A stretch of DNA of 14,718 bases, taken from contig QKYT01000226.1 of assembly GCA_003550305.1 (NCBI GenBank), positions 5,934-20,651 of the forward strand, in the 5' to 3' direction. The DNA is from Glomus cerebriforme (Eukaryota > Glomeromycota > Glomeromycetes > Glomerales > Glomeraceae). This document shows, one piece after another, positions 9,103 through 14,718 of this stretch; position 1 is the first letter of the stretch; each line of letters opens with the position of its first letter. Both the position numbers and the translations under genes were made by a program. Under the pieces are notes generated by a model. It saw nothing but the letters and a program-made list of their open reading frames with translations, searched no databases and had not been told where the DNA came from.

Positions 9103-9633
9103 TATGTAAATGAGTAAATTAGTAAAGTAAATGATTGTAAATTTGTTAATACATCTAATATATTTAAATTGAAATTAATAAAAATATAAGAATTTTATTG
9201 TTTTTATGTAATACTTTATTTAATTTTATAAATTTTATTTATTTTTTTTTTGTCTTTACTATAAAATAACCTCTACATGTAATATAGAATATATGAATTT
9301 AATTTTGGATTAAGTTTCAGATTTAGGCAGAATAGGAATATTTTAGAATTTCAGAAAATAATATCATTGGGCTAAATGGTTTTCAGATGGTTTAGGATTT
9401 AATTAAAAGGTTTAGGTTTAGCCTGAATTATTATATTGTACTATACTTACTAAAATCTGAGAATTAGTATATAGTATATGTGATATCATATTATTTTTCT
9501 TAAATTTTATTGGTTATACTAAATACTAGTATTCATATTAAAATTTTTTTTAATACAAATACAAAAATATACAAATTATATGAATTTAAAATTTTTATTA
9601 AGTAAAATTTTTTATTAACTTCATTTATTATTA
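9103..9633. other. hAT 3' tail and AT-rich spacer
   Basis: Up to 9431 this is the untranslated 3' part of element II, including subterminal GGTTTAG motifs. From 9443 to 9633 I see only AT-rich spacer without coding or repeat structure. Confidence 0.5.
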
Positions 9634-9960
9634 TTAAAAAAAATAAGGCAAATTATCTTTAAACATAGTATTTAATTTCCATTTTGTATCATTATTTTGT
9701 ACTAGATGATTAATATCCTCAATATTTGTATCATTTAAGTCAAACTCATTATTATTATTTATTTTTAAATATTGGTCAATTTGATTTTGAAATTGTTTTT
9801 CTATATCAACATCTTTATCATCAGTATCTTCATTACTTTCTTTAGCTTCTATATGATTTAATTCATCATTTCTATCATTATTAGAACCAGTTTTCTTATT
9901 TTGTTCATCTAAATTATCTAAATTTAAATATTATTCTAATTCAATATTAGCTATAATTGG
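9634..9960 (-). pseudogene. Acidic C-terminal protein relic
   Basis: Read on the minus strand, about 108 codons form an Asp/Glu/Asn-rich tail (NNDRNDELNHIEAKESNEDT, DDKDVDIEKQFQNQ, NNDTKWKLNTMFKDNLPYFF) ending in TAA at 9634-9636. One stop interrupts it near 9930, where TAA follows IELE. The ending KWKLxxxFxxxLP and the acidic composition resemble the tails of some glomeromycete transposases, but no catalytic part is present. The upstream part seems to have been cut off where the GC-richer block begins at about 9961. A truncated transposase tail is the most likely reading; an unrelated acidic protein is possible. Confidence 0.35.
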
Positions 9961-10390
9961 AAGCAACTCTCCCTGCTGATCCCTACGCCCATTTCTTTAA
10001 AGAAGTTTTGGAAAGAAAAGTTGCGCTTTTTGGTCATTTTGTCCTAAGAAAGCAATCATTTAATCTTAGAAAAAGTTATTCTACACTGCTGAAGTTAACT
10101 AAAAAGATTTAGAAAGTTTGGATTATAGTTTCCAACTTACTAAGTTTTTCTGCAAGTCAGGTTCAAAATAACTTTTAGTTACCTACGTTTTTCTCTAAGT
10201 TAATACTTAAGAAGCTATTTGATATTTTAAAGTAACCTCTTCATGCACAAGACAAATAAGTTGGACTTGTGGCTGCTCTTGGTGAACCTAGAAGTAAGTC
10301 TAGTATAAAGTTTTTTTGAAAGTAAACAACTTTTTACAGAGTTGATGTATGGGCTTAGCACAATAGAAAGAGGCTTTTCTGATGTATAAG
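9961..10390. repeat. GC-richer block of unknown repeat or decayed coding origin
   Basis: Base composition rises visibly (ACTCTCCCTGCTGATCCCTA near the start) compared with the flanks. The plus-strand frame reads EATLPADPYAHFFKEVLERK and ALFGHFVLRKQSFNLRK, then continues with six or more stops, several of them TAG or TAA where Gln would be natural. The minus strand gives MTKKRNFSFQNFFKEMGVG in the same part. I recognise neither as a known family. It looks like an interspersed repeat of Rhizophagus type that is less AT-decayed than its neighbours. Its edges are set by composition and are approximate. Confidence 0.35.
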
Positions 10391-10463
10391 TTTAGTGAAA
10401 TTTCCCTTTTTTTTAATTTTAATTTTCATTTTTGATAGTGAAAAGATAAAAAGATATCATTTT

Positions 10464-10994
10464 TACTGGTTAAAAACTGATCTATTTTACAGATATTTTA
10501 TAAATATCGGGTACTCAAAATGCAGAAAATCTGCTATACATCGGGTACCCAATATGTATATTATAGAATTAAAAAATACAATTTATTAATTATCTCGCTA
10601 TCCAATAATCATAAAAAGACGAAATATAGCTCATTCGATTCGCCTCATTGAGACGTATCAAATAGTACTAATTTCGCATTTCTAGGTATGATAGATGCTG
10701 AGATATTTGATAAATCGTAAAAAAATAAACAAAAAATACAATATTTCGATATCTATTATACCTAGAAATGCGAAATTAGTACCATTCGATACGTCTCAGT
10801 GAGGCAAATTGAATGAGCTATATTTCATCATTTTATGATTACTGGATAGCGAGATAATTAATAAATTGTATTTTTTAATTCTATAGTATACATATTGGGT
10901 ACCCGATATATAGCAGATTTTCTACATTTTGGGTACCCGATATTTATAAGATATCTATAAGATATCTGTAAGATAAATCAGTTTTTGACCAGTA
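10464..10994. mobile_element. 531-bp palindromic (foldback/MITE-like) element
   Basis: The two halves are reverse complements from TACTGGT at 10464 to ACCAGTA at 10994, with the axis near 10723. Over 10567-10689 against 10758-10880 I count 115 of 123 matching, seven of the eight differences being transitions. Each arm carries two copies of ATCGGGTACCC-type sequence, and the right arm has an extra GATATCTTATA-like duplication (about 10949-10973). Flanking TA dinucleotides with CTGGT...ACCAG termini would fit a Tc1/mariner-type target, but this is inference. It has no coding capacity. It retains CG dinucleotides lost elsewhere, so it is probably a recent insertion. Confidence 0.8.
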
Positions 10995-11039
10995 TTTTTT
11001 GGGGCTCGTAAAGACAAATACTAAACCAGCTGATAGTGT

Positions 11040-11210
11040 TCTGCACGAATTAAATTGAATTGAATCAGATTCAAATTTGATTCGATCAAATCACAAATTG
11101 TTCAAATTTGATTTGATATTTGAACAAATCAAATCAAATCAAATCAGATTTAATTCAGATTTGATTCGATCTGATTCATAATTGATTTGTCAATTCAAAA
11201 TTTAATTTAA
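11040..11210. repeat. AATCA/TTTGA-type simple repeat with dyads
   Basis: The stretch is built from AAATC and its complement, with an uninterrupted run of AAATC units at about 11126-11145 and inverted stretches such as GTTCAAATTTGATTTG against ATATTTGAAC (about 11099-11125). No coding sequence is present. Confidence 0.7.
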
Positions 11211-11272
11211 TATTTCTTTAATGGATTTTGTAATTTATCATCATGATGATACATTATCAGTGTCATTGATTC

Positions 11273-11380
11273 ATAATTCCAGCCAGAATTAAATAATCTG
11301 CAATAAAATTGCCTTTTTGGAAGTACATCTAAAGTGAAGTAGAATTACATGATTTTTGTAAAATTTTTGGCTGGAATTAT
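11273..11380. repeat. 108-bp segment bounded by short inverted repeats
   Basis: ATAATTCCAGCCA at 11273-11285 is perfectly inverted as TGGCTGGAATTAT at 11368-11380. It could be a tiny MITE, or the outer part of element IV's left end, since a segment inside it has an inverted counterpart beyond element IV's right end. Confidence 0.5.
11325..11353 (+). repeat. 29-bp block, left member of inverted pair outside element IV
   Basis: It matches the reverse complement of 13336-13364 at 22 of 29 positions, and all seven differences are transitions. This suggests that the terminal inverted repeats of element IV are longer than the 38-bp core, or that one dispersed repeat lies on both sides. Confidence 0.5.
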
Positions 11381-11675
11381 ATGGTAAGACGAAAAGGAGT
11401 GGTGTTGGGTTAACCAAATAAGTATTGTATAGTGCTGTAAGTATGATTTTTATAGTATACTATACTTAGCTGTATATTAACAATTGAAATGAGTATTATA
11501 TATTTATTAATTTAAAATTTTATACTCAATTGCTACATAAAGAAGATTAAGAATAACAACCATATATTATTATTATAAATTTAAAGTTTGTATATAGTAT
11601 TGAAATAGAAAATAAGAAAAATTTTAATTTTTAAAATGAAGTATTATATTTGAAATACTTTTATTAATATATTGG

Positions 11676-12642
11676 TTAATTAACCAATTTTAATTGATAC
11701 TCTTTTTCACAATTATATAATTCTATTTCACAAATTTTAGCTTTACATTCCTTTAATGCAATTTCTCATTTTTTTAATGCTAAATCTTTTTTCAATATTT
11801 AAGCTCTTTAAGCCTTCATTCTCTTTATTATGATTATCTTTTTTATAATTATCATCTTCACAACAATCTTCTTCAACATCGGTATTAATCAAAATGATTT
11901 TTTTTATTATTTTTCTTATTATTATTGGATTGCACATTTTGTTTATACTTCATAGGGGTTGATTTTGCAGTATTTGATCTTTTAATTTATATGCAGGCTA
12001 ATAATAATGTATAAATAAATAAATAAATAAAATTAATTAGTTAACTTTTAAAACTTTTATTTCTGGTATTTTGATATATAATATTATTACCTTTACATTT
12101 ATTTGATTGTACATTTCATGCAATAAGACCTTTATCACATCTCTGATTAGGTATATTATACTTTTGATGAACATTAATGGCAGTAAATCTTTCCTTATCT
12201 AATTTGCATCTTCCATAATAAATAAATAATTTTTTAAATTAAAGTGATACTAATTATTTAAGAAAAAAAATAAATATTTATAATATTGAATATATAAATA
12301 TATATTATATACTGAATAATAGCAGTTACTAATTTGAGGTTCTTTTTAGATGATTGCTTAATGCATGTGCTGCCTCTGCAACATTGGTATTATTAGGAGA
12401 CATTACCCATATCTCATTATTGATCATTGATCTTTGACATACATTTGTTTAATAACATCTGAAAATGCAGCCTTTTTGTTTTCTCATCATTCGATATGAT
12501 ATATAATTGCAGTACCTTCCTCATTTGTTAGAGGATATTCGATTGGAACTAGTAAGTAAATTATTGTTTTAATAGTTTCATGTTTTATAATATAAATTCC
12601 TATATTTTCTTCTGATTCAGAAGATATATCATTTAACAACTG
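11676..12642 (-). pseudogene. Broken transposon-type protein with NxAEAAHALSN motif
   Basis: The minus strand gives three exons. Exon A (12642-12313) reads ISSESEENIGIYII, EYPLTNEEGTAII, DVIKQMYVKDQ, NNTNVAEAAHALSN and KKNLKLVTAII. Exon B (12214-12091) reads KLDKERFTAINVHQKYNI. After intron 12090-11998 (GTAATA...TTAG), exon C (11997-11676) has an acidic part (DVEEDCCEDDN) and a heptad-like tail (LALKK, EIALKECKAKICEIELYN) ending at TAA 11676-11678. The EAAHALSN, LDKERF..INVHxKY and ALKEREA-type tail order matches C-termini of an abundant Rhizophagus transposon-associated family as I remember it, possibly Mutator-like. Arg positions read Cys (CKAKIC, NQRCDK, SNKCK) or TGA (after LALKK; in GLIA*NVQ). 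There are also stops near 12480 and frameshifts in exons A and C. The N-terminal catalytic region is absent. Confidence 0.55.
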
Positions 12643-12778
12643 TATAATATGTTAAAATAATATTTTATTATATTATTATTTGGATTACTCTAAATATTTA
12701 TATAAATATACCTCTATTAATAAAATTAGTATCCATTGATATAGCAAGACAACTTTATTTGTGTGAAATAATAAGCAA

Positions 12779-13030
12779 GATAATATTTCTTTTACGTGAG
12801 ATATTATAAATAAAATTTTTTTCAAGTAAAATAAGTAAAAATAATATCCTTGTAAAATTAATATATGTAAAAATAATATGTTTTTTTCACATAAAATAAG
12901 TAGAATAATATTTTTTTTCATATGAAATATTTATAAGTGAAGATATATTAAGATGCAATAATTTTTCACATAAAACAAGTGATTTTCTTTTGTATTTATG
13001 AAGATAATATTTCTTTCGTGTAGTAATGTG
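12779..13030. repeat. Degenerate tandem repeat (ATAATATTTTTTTCACATAAA-like)
   Basis: Versions of ATAATATxTTTTTTCACATAAAATAAGT recur near 12779, 12840, 12871, 12904, 12956 and 13002, at 31-61 bp spacing. The minus-strand open frames that run through this stretch arise from the repeated low-complexity sequence and are not annotated as genes. Confidence 0.5.
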
Positions 13031-13335
13031 GGACGATAAGACTTTTGTCTTGATTGTATACTGATGCAGAAGAGTATTATAAATTATATAATAATTATTT
13101 GCTATTATATACACAGTAGTAGCTTTAAGATTATTTCACATGACATACAATACTTATTTGGTTAAACCAATACCACTCCTTTCTGTATTACTCAAAATTA
13201 TGACATTAAAAAATTATGCATGTGACAAATAACAGATGATAAATAGAATTTCACCTATCGAAAAAATTCTGTCTTTAGAATACTTAAAAAAAATGGAAAT
13301 AAAGGTTGACATGGGAGTGACAGATATTCACTATG

Positions 13336-13364
13336 ATTATGTGATTCTACTCTGCTTTAGACAT
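13336..13364 (-). repeat. 29-bp block, right member of inverted pair outside element IV
   Basis: This is the inverted partner of 11325-11353, with differences limited to transitions. It is followed by TTTTTGAGAATCTTGCG (13370-13386), which has a loosely similar counterpart on the left at about 11299-11320. Confidence 0.5.
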
Positions 13365-13458
13365 CCTCTTTTTGAGAATCTTGCGTAATCCAAAATTTTA
13401 ATTTTCAAGAGAAATAAAATTAACTTTTTTAAATTGTATAATATTACAGCTTAAATGA

Positions 13459-13873
13459 AATGTGTACCAGGTTTGTGGCATAATTAGCTGATGTAGCACA
13501 ACAAAAAATTATAAAAAGAAAATTTTTTATATTAACATATAGTCTTTAAAAATTACTAAATATACCTAATTTTGGCTACTCTGCAAGTTTACTTAGAGTG
13601 CCAAAAGCAATTTTAAATATCATTATTGACTTATTTGACAAAAATTTTATTTTCATCAAATCCATTTTTAGAAATAATTGGCAAAGATGGTAAAATCAAT
13701 CTTTTATATATAAAGTCAAAAATGGCATTTTAAACTTTCTTCCAAAGCATAAGTCAACTTACAGAACAGTAGAAATCACATCTACAGTAAAATTTTAAAA
13801 GCTTTATGTTAGAAAAAAAATCTGTTATATATTTTTTTTGAAAAATTGCTGCGTTACAAACCTGGCACACATT
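13459..13873. mobile_element. 415-bp MITE-like element
   Basis: The ends AATGTGTACCAGGTTTGT (13459-13476) and, reversed, AATGTGTGCCAGGTTTGT (13856-13873) match at 17 of 18, the difference being a transition. There is no coding capacity. An internal hairpin, TTTTGGC-T-ACTCT...AGAGT-GCCAAAA, lies at 13570-13606. I could not identify a target-site duplication, so the family is not assigned. Confidence 0.65.
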
Positions 13874-14118
13874 CAAGGGATGCAACATTACATAAAATTC
13901 AATTTTGGCCAACGCTATAAAATTTGGGCAAAATTAAATATGTGACAAATTATTATATAGTATAAGTCATGTAATATAATAGATCACGTGACAGGATAGT
14001 GATGCATTTTTCTTAATTTAATCAATTTATAAAAAGATAATTTTATAATTATTTCATTTGACTATTAAACTTTATTGATATATAACAATTAACAATTGGC
14101 TATTTAATATTATTTAAT
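13874..14118. other. AT-rich spacer
   Basis: No gene is visible. The only notable site is a CACGTG within ATCACGTG at 13983-13990. Another ATCACGTG lies beyond the right outer arm at 14209-14216. Both match the RTCACRTG form bound by fungal Cbf1-type bHLH proteins. No target gene is in view. Confidence 0.35.
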
Positions 14119-14169
14119 GAATAAATATATATGTAACAGCCTGTTACATACTTTATTTGTAATACCCTC
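14119..14169 (-). repeat. Outer inverted repeat, right arm
   Basis: The reverse complement starts GAGGGTATTACAAATAA and matches 232-282 at 42 of 51 without gaps. It carries the same dyad, TGTAACA-GGC-TGTTACA, at 14132-14148. Immediately outside is a short palindrome, CAAAAATT-TT-AATTTTTG (14169-14186). Confidence 0.7.
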
Positions 14170-14269
14170 AAAAATTTTAATTTTTGTGTAATATTATTTA
14201 TTGACATTATCACGTGCATATTATTTTTTGTTTATTAACTGTTTATAATAATCTTTTTTTTTCTAATTA

Positions 14270-14718
14270 ACTTCTTTTTTTCCTTTTTTCTCAAGTACGT
14301 TTACTAATTTTGTTTTTTGTTTTTCTTTATTTTTTCTTTAATATCTTTTTTTTTTNTTTTTCCTTTCCATTTAGTTTGCTTTTTGTCTCTTCTTAGGTAT
14401 GTCTGCTATTTTCATTTTTTTTTTATTTTTTTGTTTGTTAATTTTTGTCTTTCTTTCTTCTCTAATTTCTTTTTTTTTCCTTTCCATTTAGGTCAGCTCT
14501 TCATAATTTTATTTTTTGTTTATTTGTTTGTTTTTGTCTTTCTTTTTTCTCTAACTCCTTTTTTTTTTTCTTTTTTTTCCTTTTCATTTAGGTTAACTCT
14601 TCATTTCTTAGATTTTATTTTCATTTTCAGTGAGTTTTTTCATTCTAACTTCTTCTTTTCCTACTCTTTGGCATTTTGGTCTTTAGGTGAATCTTTTCTT
14701 TATTTTTTTTTTGTTTTT
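14270..14718. repeat. Pyrimidine-rich degenerate tandem repeat
   Basis: The plus strand is almost wholly T and C. An anchor TCCTTTCCATTTAG recurs at 14361-14374, 14478-14491 and 14578-14591 (the last as TCCTTTTCATTTAG), about 117 and 100 bp apart, preceded by TTTGTCTTTCTTT and TTCTCTAA-like sequence. An unresolved base (N) sits in a T run at 14356. Each anchor looks like an intron acceptor, but no exons are seen between them. Confidence 0.6.

Larger units (their letters stand above)
6384..9431. mobile_element. Element II: hAT transposon remnant
   Basis: The termini ATGATTCAGGTTAAAC (6384-6399) and, reversed, ATAATTCAGGCTAAAC (9416-9431) match at 14 of 16 and contain the CAGG typical of hAT ends. 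Subterminal CTAAAAC/GGTTTAG motifs recur near both ends (about 6440; 9389 and 9408), and the left side has a CTGATATATATCAG palindrome near 6412-6425. The 3.05-kb length and the internal transposase relic fit an autonomous hAT. An 8-bp target duplication may be ATTATACT (6375-6382) and ATTGTACT (9435-9442), 7 of 8, but these copies do not sit exactly flush with the inverted termini, so this is tentative. Confidence 0.75.
11393..13182. mobile_element. Element IV: TIR-bounded transposon remnant, about 1.8 kb
   Basis: AAAGGAGTGGTGTTGGGTTA begins the left terminus (11393-11430) and is inverted at 13145-13182 with 36 of 38 identical. Similarity extends outward (GTAAGAC against GTAATAC). Inside is a minus-strand decayed transposon-type gene. 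Long inverted ends with possible outer extensions (11273-11380; about 13336-13390) resemble Mutator-like elements, but I see no clean 9-bp target duplication, so the superfamily is undecided. Confidence 0.7.

Noticed and set aside
10395..10589. Plus-strand open frame of 64 codons entering the palindrome
   Set aside because: It overlaps the left arm of the palindromic element, which is explained by structure, and its translation has no recognisable features.
12685..13114. Two overlapping minus-strand open frames (78 and 75 codons)
   Set aside because: They arise from the degenerate AT-rich tandem repeat within element IV. The translations are Ile/Leu/Tyr/Lys-rich repeats without domain features.
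14209..14216. CACGTG sites at 13985-13990 and 14211-14216 as a functional promoter
   Set aside because: The motif is a known bHLH site, but there is no gene within reach inside the window, so I record it only as a note in the spacer entry.
1..14718. RNA genes, CRISPR arrays or bacterial-type operons
   Set aside because: I saw no cloverleaf, rRNA-like block, regularly spaced direct repeats with unique spacers, or ribosome-binding-site-led gene strings. Introns and TATA-type promoters point to a eukaryote.

Overview
The window looks like nuclear DNA of an arbuscular mycorrhizal fungus (Glomeromycotina, Rhizophagus-like). It is extremely AT-rich, its introns are short (66-93 nt) with fungal-type ends, and several degraded proteins read like the large SAM-domain, coiled-coil and transposase families I remember from Rhizophagus genomes. 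That assignment rests on protein resemblance recalled from memory, not on a search. I find no rRNA, tRNA or CRISPR and no confidently intact long gene. The window is a graveyard of transposons and decayed accessory genes.

Layout. Positions 1-231 are T-rich then AT-rich with no gene. A 51-bp arm at 232-282 is matched, inverted, by 14119-14169, so this pair encloses nearly everything. Element I (394-3442) has 65-bp terminal inverted repeats and a broken hAT-like transposase (about 1030-3285). Next is an accessory-gene island: an 80-codon SAM-domain ORF (3509-3751), a second broken SAM gene with a nuclease-like C-terminal region (4337-5447), and a broken coiled-coil gene (5513-6384). Element II (6384-9431) is a hAT element with short inverted termini and a multi-exon broken transposase (6829-9102). 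An acidic C-terminal relic lies on the minus strand (9634-9960), followed by a GC-richer block (9961-10390). A 531-bp near-perfect palindromic element occupies 10464-10994, then an AATCA-type simple repeat (11040-11210). Element IV (11393-13182) has 38-bp inverted termini and a minus-strand broken transposon-type gene (11676-12642). A 415-bp MITE-like element (13459-13873), AT-rich spacer, the right outer arm and a pyrimidine-rich degenerate tandem repeat (14270-14718) close the window.

Common thread. Many in-frame stops sit where the reading suggests glutamine or arginine, several Arg positions read Cys, and inverted-repeat arms differ mostly by transitions. This is what C-to-T decay of silenced repeats would leave. 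Introns in the relics mostly keep GT...AG ends, so exon structures can still be followed. The genes do not form a pathway. The biology is repeated insertion into and around a small SAM/coiled-coil accessory cluster, with the palindromic element probably the youngest insertion.
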